This document shows, one piece after another, positions 6,515 to 16,138 of a DNA stretch of 19,387 bases. A model generated the notes under the pieces. The model was not told the DNA's origin. It did no database searches and saw nothing but the letters and a program-made list of their open reading frames with translations. The stretch comes from CAYQPF01 sp964419225 (GTDB taxonomy: Bacteria; Cloacimonadota; Cloacimonadia; Cloacimonadales; CAYQPF01), in NCBI GenBank assembly GCA_964419225.1, contig CAYQPF010000095.1:1-19387 (forward strand), read 5' to 3'. Made by a program: the position numbers and the translations under genes. Within the stretch, counting starts at the first letter, position 1, and the number at the start of each line of letters is the position of its first letter.

Positions 6515-9376
6515 TTATTATTGTTGCTAACTATTGTTGGTTCCTTAGGAGCTTGGATAAGTAATCCTGTCTCTATTTTAAATGAAGATGCGAGAGTAAT
6601 GTTTGCCGGAGAAAACGCTGTTGTGTATAAGAACGGGATCATTAACTTAGTGTATTTAGAAAAAGGTGTTGAACATAATTTTGTAAAACTAAGCAGATCA
6701 TACGACAAAGGGATAAGCTTTGTACATACTCTGATAGATACAGTATCCAAAAGGGAGAATACTGTTGCTCCGACTCTTAGTGTGAATAGTCAAAATGAAT
6801 GCTATATCTTTTATCAGAAGGGAAATGAGGCGGAGTTACAAAGTGATTTGCTCTGTGCAAAGCTTGATGCTTCTGAGGTTTTAACTTATACTCTTGTGAA
6901 TAATAATGTAAACAAGGAAACACTGGTATTAAGAGAAGATGATTATACCTGGGTTTTTTACCAAGAAAACTGGCCTAAACAGTTATGTAATTTTCAGTAT
7001 TTCACCAACTTGGAAAGAAACAATTTAGCAGACAATGGATTTGGTAGTAGTGTTGAGTTTCTGGGAGCTGATAGTTTTACGGGACCATTACATTCTAATG
7101 ATATGATTAGTTTTTATGGTGCTGGACCTGATGGGTGGCCTGATTTTCATAGCATTGTAACAACCCATAGGTCAATTAATAATGGCATCTCCGTGTTTCC
7201 CCCTAGTAATCCCAATTATGACTTGTTTCCCTTTGATGAAGTATTCCTGGGTGGATTAGCTCAAAAATCCCTTAACCTGAAGATTGATAACAGTTTTTAT
7301 CCACAAAGTTATTTTTATCCGTTTGGACAGACGGTTAATCCGGATATAGATATTGTTAAGGTCGTTATCGATGGGGAAGTAGCGAATTATAGGCTGGGAA
7401 ATATCGTAGAAGGAGAAGTTAGAGCTTTCACTGTCTATTCCTCATATCCTGATGCTTTACATCCTGAAACTCCCATCGGGGACTCCTTGTGGACTAATTA
7501 TATTACCATAAAAGATACTGTGTGGACTGATGTACAGCAATTCAACATACCGCATGACAAGGTTATCTATATTCCGGCAATATTATGGATCAAAGGAAAT
7601 GTTGCAGGGAAGCAAGTGTGGGAAAGTGTGGAATCCAGTTTTGTTACAGGAAATATCACTTATCAGAATACAGTAGTTGGTGATGATCCTGCTTGTAACA
7701 CTACAGATTATTTTGGTTTGATTTCTGACAAGAACATTATAATAAAGTACAAATACCGAATAGATGGAGAACCTTTGTCTTATGAAAACAGTACCGGACC
7801 CAATGGGAATGTTTGGCTTTATGGAGCCTTTGCAGCATTGGGTAACTATAAATCAGATCTTTCCTGGAGAGAAGACGGAGTATTTACTTTTGAATATCAG
7901 CATCCACACGGAGCACCGACTGATTTTTATGGGATATCACCCTTTACCGGTGCAGACACCTTGTTTACTTTTATTGATTTTCATAAATATCAATTTCCAC
8001 CCACTGCAGAAACTCCTTATTGGAAGAAATGGCCTTATGCTGATGATGTATTACCGGGATCAAGTTACCCTCTGGCAGATACTTTAACATACCCTTGGTA
8101 TGGGACAACTGACTGGCCTTGGTTAAATCCGGTGTGGCCGGAACAGCGTCCTGTAAACATTAATGAGCCCAATCCTTTGACAGAGATTGTTTATGGGAGA
8201 GGTACTCTCCATTTATGGGGATCCGTTGCTCAGATGAGGAAAGGGTTATTTTGCAGATTTGGTCAAGTTAATTCAAACCCGGATATGGGTTCCTGGGATC
8301 CGGATAATTTTATCTATGGGCCTTCTCATTACGAAACCCGCTATTTGAAAGATTTTAAATATGATACAAGAATGAATAATTCCCCATTTCCCTATTTTCC
8401 CCTGTATTCATCTCAGGAAAGTCATTTCATTTTTGAAAAAAGAGATGCTCAGAATAATCTAATTGGAGGAGATATAATCCAGTCCAATCGTATTTTCACA
8501 CATTGTTTTGTTAGTAAAGATAACAATAATTTGGCCAAAATATTCACAACCGCATATACAAATTTGATCTACTGTGAATATTCCAATGATAATGGGATAA
8601 CAAATTACTTTTTCCCCATAGAAACAAATCTGCCTAATATGAGTATGTATATGCAGATTACAGATTTCAAAATGGTTGATAATTTTGGTTATTTGACAAT
8701 TACAGGTTATGGCTCTGATTTTCAATATGCTGTTATTCTTAAAATTAACTTTTTTGATCAAACATATTCGAGATCAAGTAATCTATTAGTCTTGGATGAA
8801 GGAGTATCCATAAGTTTGAAACCGTGTTTGCAGATTTCTCAAAATCATAAAATCCTTTTATCATATAATCAGAATATCTATACAATAAATGACACAACCT
8901 TAGTGTGTTCACCAATTGAAGATATCAGTACAATAGATAATCCCGGACAATCAACTATGATATTTGACGCATGTGATACTTTAATGTTGTTTGTAAGATC
9001 CCCTACTTATTATGATTCATCAGGGTTTGATAAGCTTTACTTCTGCAAAGGTTATCTGAACGGAATCACACCTGTGACTGATCAGCTTGCCCCTGCAGTT
9101 AATCCTTTCTATGTGAAGAATTATCCTAATCCCTTCAATCCAAGTACAACAATTGAGTTCAATTTGCCTAAAAAAGCAAATGCAAAATTAGAAATATTCA
9201 ATATCAAAGGGCAAAGAGTACGTACTTTGCTGAACAATAAAATGGACAAAGGTCTGCATAAAGTAGTCTGGAACGGCACAAATTCTGCCGATAAACCTGT
9301 AAGCTCCGGTATATATTTCTACAAACTGGAAGCTGGTGATAAAGTGAAAATTCAAAAGGTACTTTTAATGAAGTAA
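6500..9376 (+). CDS. Paralog C: secreted Asp-box / DUF4900-like surface protein with T9SS-type sorting tail
   Basis: A 958-residue exported paralog; function unknown. Signal peptide to about residue 18 (GSLGA), Asp-box 1 at S67-x-D69-x-G71, a second Asp-box at S695-x-D697-x-G699-x-T701, sorting tail from NYPNPFNP at 874. Insert landmarks are GPLHSN (195-200), GNITY (384-388), GLISDKNIIIKYKYRI (406-421), the His/Trp block (about 461-548) and LWGSVAQMRKGL (572-583), then a LKDFKYDTR segment (616-624) of the kind that closes DUF4900-like modules. The Gly/Asn-rich loop after the GPLHSN motif is shorter than in genes A and D. The central block is closest to gene A, while the segment around PHDKVIYIPAILWIKG is closest to gene D. 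The same GGAGG-AAAT-ATG start as gene B supports the start chosen. Confidence 0.85.
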   Translation: MRKLILLLLLTIVGSLGAWISNPVSILNEDARVMFAGENAVVYKNGIINLVYLEKGVEHNFVKLSRSYDKGISFVHTLIDTVSKRENTVAPTLSVNSQNECYIFYQKGNEAELQSDLLCAKLDASEVLTYTLVNNNVNKETLVLREDDYTWVFYQENWPKQLCNFQYFTNLERNNLADNGFGSSVEFLGADSFTGPLHSNDMISFYGAGPDGWPDFHSIVTTHRSINNGISVFPPSNPNYDLFPFDEVFLGGLAQKSLNLKIDNSFYPQSYFYPFGQTVNPDIDIVKVVIDGEVANYRLGNIVEGEVRAFTVYSSYPDALHPETPIGDSLWTNYITIKDTVWTDVQQFNIPHDKVIYIPAILWIKGNVAGKQVWESVESSFVTGNITYQNTVVGDDPACNTTDYFGLISDKNIIIKYKYRIDGEPLSYENSTGPNGNVWLYGAFAALGNYKSDLSWREDGVFTFEYQHPHGAPTDFYGISPFTGADTLFTFIDFHKYQFPPTAETPYWKKWPYADDVLPGSSYPLADTLTYPWYGTTDWPWLNPVWPEQRPVNINEPNPLTEIVYGRGTLHLWGSVAQMRKGLFCRFGQVNSNPDMGSWDPDNFIYGPSHYETRYLKDFKYDTRMNNSPFPYFPLYSSQESHFIFEKRDAQNNLIGGDIIQSNRIFTHCFVSKDNNNLAKIFTTAYTNLIYCEYSNDNGITNYFFPIETNLPNMSMYMQITDFKMVDNFGYLTITGYGSDFQYAVILKINFFDQTYSRSSNLLVLDEGVSISLKPCLQISQNHKILLSYNQNIYTINDTTLVCSPIEDISTIDNPGQSTMIFDACDTLMLFVRSPTYYDSSGFDKLYFCKGYLNGITPVTDQLAPAVNPFYVKNYPNPFNPSTTIEFNLPKKANAKLEIFNIKGQRVRTLLNNKMDKGLHKVVWNGTNSADKPVSSGIYFYKLEAGDKVKIQKVLLMK

Positions 9377-9386
9377 ACTAATGTCA

Positions 9387-9414
9387 AAACTCTATTCGGA
9401 AGCGAACAGAGTTT
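9387..9414 (+). terminator. Hairpin between paralogs C and D, possible attenuator
   Basis: AAACTCT (9387-9393) pairs with AGAGTTT (9408-9414) and TTCG (9395-9398) with CGAA (9403-9406), separated by one A/C mismatch, with a 4-nt loop. The arms make a convincing 11-pair stem ten bases after the gene C stop. No T run follows (ATTAAC), so it may stabilise a 3' end or attenuate rather than terminate. It is unrelated to the 87-bp repeat family found after the other three paralogs. Confidence 0.45.
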
Positions 9415-9454
9415 ATTAACAAGAATTGACTCTTTTAGATTAATTGGAGGTTAT

Positions 9455-12352
9455 ATGAGAGTATTTTTCCTAATAATGCTCTTTACCGCAATCTCTATAT
9501 TATCTGCCTTATTGACAATGCCTATACCTGTAGTCAATCCGGATACTAAAGTGATGTTTGCGGGAGAGAATGCCATAGTTTACAAAGGTGGGGTAATTTA
9601 CTTGACTTATTTGCAGAAGGGAGAAACCCTTAATCAAATTATGCTTAGTAAATCCTATGACAAAGGGAGAACCTTTGTTCAAACCGTTATCGATACTGTA
9701 AGTAATGTAGAATATAATATTCCGCCAGTTTTAAATGTTAACAATAGTCAGGTTTGCTTTGTTTATTATACTCAGAAGGTAAATCAAAACAACATTAATG
9801 AACTGATCTGTGCTAAGTTAGCAGGAAACGTCGTGACCTATTCCATAATAAATACAAATGCAGTGGAAACCCCTTTATTACTTAATAATGGGAATTTCAC
9901 TGATGTTTTCTTTAGGCAAAATGCTAAGAAACAAATTTGTGATTTTTTATATTACAGTAATTCTGAGAAAAGTAATATCGCTGAAAGTGGTGAATCTGCT
10001 CGTGTATTTTTCTGGGGCCCGGACATTTTTGACGGACGTGTTCACACTAACGATGATATGTATTTTTCCCATAGCGGAGGTGGTACCAATGATGGTTGGC
10101 CGACTTTTGCCGGAAAAGTGACCATGTCTGGTAATCTTTTTGATACTTCGGGTAATATGATGTTTCCTGAACCACCTTTTGACCCTGTAACAGTATTTCT
10201 GCAGGGTGTGACTCAGTATGTCCCAAATATCAGGATTGAAAAGTCTATTTCTCCGGAAAATTACTATTATCCCTTTGGTGACGTAATTAATCCCGATGTA
10301 GATATAATTAAAATTGAAATTGATGGTGAAGTCGCAAATTATCGTTTAGGAAACATAGTAGAAGGAAATATCAGAACATTTACCGTATATTCTTCATATC
10401 CTGATGCTCTACACCCCAATTCACCTATCGGTGATTCCTTGTGGACTAACCAAATACAAATACCAGATACAATATGGACAGATGTTCAGCAATTTACCAT
10501 ACCGCACGATAGAATAGTTTATATTCCTGCTATTCTTTGGATTCGAGGAGATATTTCAGGAAAACAGGTTTGGAAAAGTCAAAAAAATACATATTTAACC
10601 GGGAATATAACCTATATTAATACTCCTATTGGAGAAGATCCTGCCGGGAATTTGACTGATTACTTTGGTTTACTTTCCGATAAAAATATTATTATTAAGT
10701 ATAAATACCGTATCGATGGAGAACCTCTATCCTATAATAACAGCACAGGAGCAAATGGACATGTCTGGTTGTATGGAGCATACGCTGCTTTAGGAGAGAG
10801 AAACAATGAGGATTACGGTGCAGAGAATGCATTCAGAACGGAAGGTGTTTTTACTTATGAATATCAGCATCCGCATGGAGCTCCTACAGATTTTTACGGG
10901 ATCTCTCCCTTTACCGGTGCGGACACATTATTTACCTTCATAGATCTGCATAAATACAAATTTCCTCCTGATCTAAATTCTACTATATACTGGAAAAAAT
11001 GGCCATACAGAGGAGATTGTCCCGATACAGATCAAAACTATTGCAGTTATCCCACAATTTTTAATGCTGCTTATCCCTGGTATGCTACTACAGATTGGCC
11101 TTGGTTGAATCCTGTCTGGCCTGAAAGAAGAACAGATAATCCCAATCCTCAAACTGATATTGTGTTTCAACGTGGAACTTTGCATTTGTGGGGTTCAATT
11201 GCTCAGATGCGGAGAGGTTTTATGACCCGTACAGGCAGAATTACAAATAATAATCCGGATCTCGGTACCTGGGATATTGCTAACTTTAAATTTGGCCCTG
11301 CCCATGATCAAACTGGGTATTTAAAAGATTACCATCATGATACACGTCTGAGTAATTCTCCTTTTCCCATTTTTCCGACTTACAATACTCCGGAATGTAG
11401 TCTGGTTAAGCAGCATATAGACGATAACGGAAATTTGTTGGAGACAGAAACCCTTGCCTCAGATCAGATATACAAAAGCTATTTTATAAGCCGGGATGAA
11501 ACAAATATTGCAAAACTCTATACAAAAGCAGATCGAGACAGCATTTATTGTGAGTATTCAAATGATAATGGTATTACTTATGACAAGTTTGCCATAAATC
11601 CAAATATTGAAGATTTTACCAGTGTTGTCAAACTTTTTGATTTTAAACTTATAGGAAGTAAGGGTTATCTTGTCTTACTGCCCTCAACAATCCTTCAGCT
11701 TTTAGGAACAGTGAAAATTGATTTTTCAAATCACACATTTACAAGTTCTACGTCCTTAATTGGTAATGATGCACCAATAATGTCGGGTGCTAAAGGATGT
11801 TTAGGATTAACCCATAACCGGGCACTTTTGCTGTCTTTCTATCAGAATATCAGGACTTTGAATGATAGTACTCTGACTTGGATACCACAGGATCATATTA
11901 ATACTGAACAAAGTATCCGCAAATCTACTTTGCTTTTTGATGAAAGTGATACTTTATTATTGTTTATTAATACAAGACAGTCGGAAGATACGGAATCCGA
12001 ATTTGATATCCTCTATTTTTGCAGAGGTTATTTGGACGGAATCACACCTGTGACTGATCAGCCTGCCCCTGCAGTTGAACCTTTCTATGTGAAGAATTAT
12101 CCTAATCCCTTCAATCCAAGTACAATCATCGAATTCAATTTACCTGCTCAGACTGAAACTAAGCTGGAAATCTTTAATATCAAAGGGCAACGAGTGACTA
12201 CTTTGGTGAACAAGGTCTTGGATATGGGTGTTCATAAAGTGGTATGGCAGGGAACAAATGCAGATAATAGATCTGTGGGATCAGGAATTTATTTCTATAA
12301 ATTGACAGTTGGAAATAAAGTGGAAATGCGGAAATTGTTGCTGGTAAAATAG
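9455..12352 (+). CDS. Paralog D: secreted Asp-box / DUF4900-like surface protein with T9SS-type sorting tail
   Basis: A 965-residue exported paralog and last of the array. Its signal peptide and first 30 residues are the most diverged of the four. Asp-box 1 is S67-x-D69-x-G71-x-T-F74, and Asp-box 2 is a textbook match (S702-x-D704-x-G706-x-T-Y709). Between them lies the insert: DGRVHTN (193-199), GNITY (383-387), GLLSDKNIIIKYKYRI (405-420), the His/Trp block (about 465-557), LWGSIAQMRRGF (578-589) and YLKDYHHDTR (622-631). Only this copy has Cys522 and Cys530 inside the block, a possible disulfide. The sorting tail starts at NYPNPFNP (881) and is the most diverged of the four at its far end. 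GGAGG precedes the start by four bases. Function unknown. Confidence 0.85.
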   Translation: MRVFFLIMLFTAISILSALLTMPIPVVNPDTKVMFAGENAIVYKGGVIYLTYLQKGETLNQIMLSKSYDKGRTFVQTVIDTVSNVEYNIPPVLNVNNSQVCFVYYTQKVNQNNINELICAKLAGNVVTYSIINTNAVETPLLLNNGNFTDVFFRQNAKKQICDFLYYSNSEKSNIAESGESARVFFWGPDIFDGRVHTNDDMYFSHSGGGTNDGWPTFAGKVTMSGNLFDTSGNMMFPEPPFDPVTVFLQGVTQYVPNIRIEKSISPENYYYPFGDVINPDVDIIKIEIDGEVANYRLGNIVEGNIRTFTVYSSYPDALHPNSPIGDSLWTNQIQIPDTIWTDVQQFTIPHDRIVYIPAILWIRGDISGKQVWKSQKNTYLTGNITYINTPIGEDPAGNLTDYFGLLSDKNIIIKYKYRIDGEPLSYNNSTGANGHVWLYGAYAALGERNNEDYGAENAFRTEGVFTYEYQHPHGAPTDFYGISPFTGADTLFTFIDLHKYKFPPDLNSTIYWKKWPYRGDCPDTDQNYCSYPTIFNAAYPWYATTDWPWLNPVWPERRTDNPNPQTDIVFQRGTLHLWGSIAQMRRGFMTRTGRITNNNPDLGTWDIANFKFGPAHDQTGYLKDYHHDTRLSNSPFPIFPTYNTPECSLVKQHIDDNGNLLETETLASDQIYKSYFISRDETNIAKLYTKADRDSIYCEYSNDNGITYDKFAINPNIEDFTSVVKLFDFKLIGSKGYLVLLPSTILQLLGTVKIDFSNHTFTSSTSLIGNDAPIMSGAKGCLGLTHNRALLLSFYQNIRTLNDSTLTWIPQDHINTEQSIRKSTLLFDESDTLLLFINTRQSEDTESEFDILYFCRGYLDGITPVTDQPAPAVEPFYVKNYPNPFNPSTIIEFNLPAQTETKLEIFNIKGQRVTTLVNKVLDMGVHKVVWQGTNADNRSVGSGIYFYKLTVGNKVEMRKLLLVK

Positions 12353-12375
12353 GGACAGCGTCCAGCACTATTCAA
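12352..12375 (+). repeat. Truncated relic of the 87-bp repeat element after paralog D
   Basis: The bases after the gene D stop match the beginning of the 87-bp unit with one base lost in the GGAC/GTCC loop (GGAC-AGC-GTCC at 12353-12363), then CAGCA and a decaying match. As after gene A, the similarity begins at the stop codon itself. Confidence 0.6.
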
Positions 12376-12409
12376 GTCTGACATGTCGGACTGGTTGGAC
12401 AAGTCTGAG
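12374..12409. repeat. Degenerate 9-bp tandem repeat, NNGTCNGAC-like, four units
   Basis: Four consecutive 9-bp units: AAGTCTGAC, ATGTCGGAC, TGGTTGGAC, AAGTCTGAG. The GTC-GAC core makes each unit partly self-complementary, so the tract also contains the 8-bp palindrome GACATGTC (12380-12387). Non-coding, between gene D and its terminator. Confidence 0.6.
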
Positions 12410-12430
12410 GAAAATTAGCAGAAAAAAAAA

Positions 12431-12453
12431 GGCAGTCAGATGACTGCCTTTTT
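12431..12453. terminator. Bidirectional intrinsic terminator between paralog D and nifJ
   Basis: GGCAGTCA (12431-12438) is complementary to TGACTGCC (12441-12448); realistically six outer pairs close a 6-nt loop. On the plus strand a TTTTT run follows (12449-12453); on the minus strand nine T follow (the A run at 12422-12430). It can end both the paralog array and the convergent nifJ transcript, and looks stronger in the nifJ direction. Confidence 0.85.
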
Positions 12454-12471
12454 GTTATGTCTAAAGCTTAT

Positions 12472-15400
12472 TTATACTTCGGTCATTTTTTTGTACTTAA
12501 TGTATCTGTCCTTAATAAATTTTTCCATTTCATCTCTGAAATTGGCAACTTTATCAGGGAAAGTAAGATTCAATGAAGAATATCTCTTTTCTGAATCGAT
12601 GAATTCTTTCACTGGCACGGTTGGTTCTTTGGAATCAAGAATGAAAGGATTCTTGCCCTGTAACTTTAACAGTGGATTGTATCTGTAAAGCAACCAGTAA
12701 CCAGAATCAACAGCTCTCTTTTCTTCTTTCTGAGCCAAAGCCATATCAATACCATGATTGATACATGGAGCATAAGCAATAATGATTGACGGTCCTGGAT
12801 AAGCTTCAGCTTCCTGGATAGCCTGCATCATCTGAACTTTGTTTGCACCCATCGCTACTGATGCGACATAAACATATTCATAGCTCATCATCATCATACC
12901 GAGGTCTTTCTTGGTAGTTGTTTTTCCTGATTCAGCAAACTTGGCTACTGAACCTAAAGGTGTAGCTTTGGAAGCCTGACCACCTGTATTGGAATAAACT
13001 TCTGTATCCATAACAAGGATATTGATCTTCTTGTTGCTGGCAAGAACATGATCCAAACCACCAAAACCAATATCGTATGCCCAGCCGTCTCCACCAAAAG
13101 CCCAAACGCTTTTTTCCATGAAGTAGCCTTCCAATTCTTTGATCTTTCTCAAATACTTGCGGGCATCGCCTTCAGCTTTAGTAAGAGCTTCTGCAACTAA
13201 AGTTTTGACTATAGCAAGATTAGCTTTAGTCTCTTCATCAGTTTTAGTCCAAAGCTCCTGAGCTTTTTTCAAAGCTTCAGCAAGTTTAGCATCGGTTCCG
13301 AGTTCAAGAAGTTTTTCGATATTATATGCTAATTGTTTACGATTGGCATTAACAGCGAGTCTCATGCCGAAACCATATTCAGCATTATCTTCAAAGAGTG
13401 AATTAGCCCAGGCAGGACCGTGTCCGTCTTTGTTCTTGCAATAAGGAATAGTCGGGAATGTTCCGCCCCAGATGGAGGAACAACCTGTCGCATTGGCAAT
13501 GATCATACGGTCGCCGTAAAGCTGAGTGATCAATTTTACATAAGGTGTTTCACCACAACCTGCACAAGCTCCGGAGAACTCTAATAACGGTTGTTTGAAC
13601 TGGCTGCCTTTAATGGTAGTTTCTTTCCAGTTCAAAAGTACATCTTCTGGTAAGGTTTCGAAGACTTTATAGTTTTCAGTTTCACCATTTTCTCTTTCTT
13701 CGTGCATGGGTTTCATTTCCAATGCAACTTTCTGGCATTCTTTCACACATGCCATACAGCTTTGACAATCATCAATATAGACCTGAATCTTGTATTGATA
13801 ACCTTCACTACCGGTAGCTTTGAGAGTTGTGAATGATGCAGGAGCGTTCTTCAGATCATCAGTGGCGATCAATTTAGGTCTGATTGCAGCATGAGGGCAA
13901 ACAAGGGAACATTGATTACACTGGATACATTTGTCTGAATGCCAATGTGGAACAGTCGCGGAAACGCCTCTTTTCTCAAGTTTGGCAGTGCCGGATTGAA
14001 CGAATCCGTCTAATGGCATTGCTGAAACAGGGATGGAATCACCTTGTTCTTTCATGATAGGTTCAATGATGGATTTCGTGAATTCATCAGCATCTGCAGG
14101 AACCAATTGTTTCATATTTGTATGTTTTTCAGGCATTTGTGCCGGAACTTCAATTTTTACCAAAGCTGCAATAGTCTCATCTACAGATGCCCAATTTTGC
14201 TTAACAACATCATCACCCTTACGAGCGTAAGACTTTTGAATTGCCTTTTTGATCATAGCAATAGCTTCACTGCTTTCGAGTACACCGGAAATAGCGAAGA
14301 AAGCTGTCTGCATTACAGAATTGATTCTACCGCCTAAACCAACACGGTTAGCGATTTCCAAAGCATCAATATTATAGAAGGCAATATTCTTTTCTTCGAT
14401 AGTTTTTTGCATACTTTCAGTCAGATTAGCAAAAGCTTCCTCACGGCTCCAATCGGAGTTAAGCAGGAATACACCGTTAGGTTTGATACCTTCAAGGATG
14501 TCGTATCTGCCGATGAAAGCCTGATTGTGGCAAGCTACGAAATCAACTGCACGTACAAGGTACTGTGATTGGATAGGATCTTTGCCGAATCTCAAGTGGC
14601 TGCGGGTGATACCACCGGATTTCTTGGAGTCGTATTGGAAATAACCCTGAACATACATGTCGGTATTATCACCAATAATCTTGATACTGTTTTTGTTGGC
14701 ACCAACAGTACCGTCAGATCCGTAACCCCAGAACTTCATATTCATTGTTCCTGCAGGTATAGTATCCAAGTCAGCATCATATTCTAATGATAAATTAGTT
14801 ACATCATCAATGATTCCAACTGTAAACCCATGGAAACACTTTCCATCTAAATGATCGTAAACAGATTTTACCATTCCCGGAGTAAATTCCTTGGAGGATA
14901 ATCCGTATCTTCCGCCAATTATGGTATAATTCTTGTCTTTTAAAGATGCAACTACGTCAAGATACAAAGGTTCGCCGATGGAACCGGGTTCTTTTGTTCT
15001 GTCTAAAACAGCAATCTTTTTAACTGTTACAGGAATTACTTTCTGTAAATGTTCAATTGAGAAAGGATGGAATAAGCGAACTTTTACTAAACCAACTTTG
15101 TAACCGTTGGCATTCATATAGTTAATTGTTTCTTCGATAGTTTCGCAACCGCTGCCCATGGCTATAATAATACGGTCTGCATCAGGTGCACCAACATAAT
15201 CAAACAAATTGTATTTTCTGCCGGTATATTTAGCAACAACTTCCATATATTCTTCAACGATTTCAGGGATAGCTAAATAATGTTTGTTACTTGTCTCTCT
15301 GCCTTGGAAATAAACATCAGGACCTTGCTGTCCAACTTTTACTCTGGGATTTTCAGGATTTAATGCTCTTTGACGAAAATCTTCAATATACTCAGGTTCA

Positions 15401-15987
15401 GCAATTTCTGCTAAAGTATCATAATCTAATAATTCAATTTTTTGCACTTCTGAGGAATTTCTGAATCCATCAAAGAAATGCAGGAAAGGAACTTTTGATT
15501 TTAAAGTAGCAAGATGGGAAACCAGAGCTAAGTCATGAATTTCCTGAACAGAACCGGAAGCCAACATAGCATAACCGGTATTTCTGGCTGACATTACATC
15601 TGAATGATCACCAAAAATTGATAAAGACTGGGCTGCCAAGGATCTGGCACTTACATGAAATACGCAGGGTAACATCTCACCGGCGATCTTATGCATATTG
15701 GGAAGCATCAGCATCAAGCCTTGAGAAGCTGTAAAGGTAGTAGTCATTGCTCCGGCTGATAATGAGCCGTGTACTGCTCCGGCTGCACCAGCTTCAGATT
15801 GCAGTTCAGCAACATCAACTGTCTGGCCGAAAATATTTTTTCTGCCATTAGCTGACCATGCATCTGCAAGTTCACCCATGGTTGAAGACGGGGTAATTGG
15901 ATAAATTGCGGCAACTTCACTAAAAGCATATGCTATATGAGTTGCGGCTTGATTTCCATCAAGGGTTTCTTTCTTAAATTTAGCCAT
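12472..15987 (-). CDS. nifJ: Pyruvate:ferredoxin (flavodoxin) oxidoreductase, homodimeric single-chain type
   Basis: Cytoplasmic enzyme converting pyruvate, CoA and oxidised ferredoxin to acetyl-CoA, CO2 and reduced ferredoxin, the central energy step of amino-acid fermenters. At 1171 residues it is full length for the family. Visible in order: N-terminal pyruvate-binding domain with YPITPSS (29-35), Glu65 for TPP activation and Arg115; the second domain (about 260-400); the gamma-type domain (about 425-610); the EKR motif (671-673); a two-[4Fe-4S] ferredoxin domain (Cys687/690/693/697 and Cys741/744/747/751); and the C-terminal TPP domain with GDGWAYDIG (966-974) and NTGGQAS (1000-1006). Cys808, Cys811, Cys836 and Cys1075 match the proximal cluster ligands. 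All key residues are present. GGAG precedes the start. It converges on the paralog array and is divergent from the peptidase pair, so it is probably a single-gene unit. Confidence 0.98.
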   Translation of the reverse strand: MAKFKKETLDGNQAATHIAYAFSEVAAIYPITPSSTMGELADAWSANGRKNIFGQTVDVAELQSEAGAAGAVHGSLSAGAMTTTFTASQGLMLMLPNMHKIAGEMLPCVFHVSARSLAAQSLSIFGDHSDVMSARNTGYAMLASGSVQEIHDLALVSHLATLKSKVPFLHFFDGFRNSSEVQKIELLDYDTLAEIAEPEYIEDFRQRALNPENPRVKVGQQGPDVYFQGRETSNKHYLAIPEIVEEYMEVVAKYTGRKYNLFDYVGAPDADRIIIAMGSGCETIEETINYMNANGYKVGLVKVRLFHPFSIEHLQKVIPVTVKKIAVLDRTKEPGSIGEPLYLDVVASLKDKNYTIIGGRYGLSSKEFTPGMVKSVYDHLDGKCFHGFTVGIIDDVTNLSLEYDADLDTIPAGTMNMKFWGYGSDGTVGANKNSIKIIGDNTDMYVQGYFQYDSKKSGGITRSHLRFGKDPIQSQYLVRAVDFVACHNQAFIGRYDILEGIKPNGVFLLNSDWSREEAFANLTESMQKTIEEKNIAFYNIDALEIANRVGLGGRINSVMQTAFFAISGVLESSEAIAMIKKAIQKSYARKGDDVVKQNWASVDETIAALVKIEVPAQMPEKHTNMKQLVPADADEFTKSIIEPIMKEQGDSIPVSAMPLDGFVQSGTAKLEKRGVSATVPHWHSDKCIQCNQCSLVCPHAAIRPKLIATDDLKNAPASFTTLKATGSEGYQYKIQVYIDDCQSCMACVKECQKVALEMKPMHEERENGETENYKVFETLPEDVLLNWKETTIKGSQFKQPLLEFSGACAGCGETPYVKLITQLYGDRMIIANATGCSSIWGGTFPTIPYCKNKDGHGPAWANSLFEDNAEYGFGMRLAVNANRKQLAYNIEKLLELGTDAKLAEALKKAQELWTKTDEETKANLAIVKTLVAEALTKAEGDARKYLRKIKELEGYFMEKSVWAFGGDGWAYDIGFGGLDHVLASNKKINILVMDTEVYSNTGGQASKATPLGSVAKFAESGKTTTKKDLGMMMMSYEYVYVASVAMGANKVQMMQAIQEAEAYPGPSIIIAYAPCINHGIDMALAQKEEKRAVDSGYWLLYRYNPLLKLQGKNPFILDSKEPTVPVKEFIDSEKRYSSLNLTFPDKVANFRDEMEKFIKDRYIKYKKMTEV

Positions 15988-16138
15988 CGTATTCTCCTTA
16001 ATAAATTATTTTCTTTGCGACAACAAAGATTTGAATTTGCAGTTTTCGTCAAACAAAAATAAATTCTTTTTTAACAGGTCATTCACTTTTTATTTAAAGG
16101 AACAAAACTTGCATTGATTTAAAGAAAAAGGAGGAAAT
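15988..16138. promoter_or_regulatory. Divergent promoter region between nifJ and the peptidase pair
   Basis: This 151-bp AT-rich gap must hold promoters for both directions. On the minus strand a TTGACG box (16052-16047) is a possible -35 for nifJ, but no clear -10 follows at 17 bp. Both genes have good ribosome binding sites (GGAG on the minus strand before nifJ; GGAGG at about 16130-16134 before the carboxypeptidase). No strong inverted repeat that would indicate a shared operator was found. Confidence 0.35.

Noticed and set aside
14033..14787. Plus-strand open frames inside nifJ
   Set aside because: They are antisense to a fully conserved enzyme, have no ribosome binding sites and no recognisable protein features.
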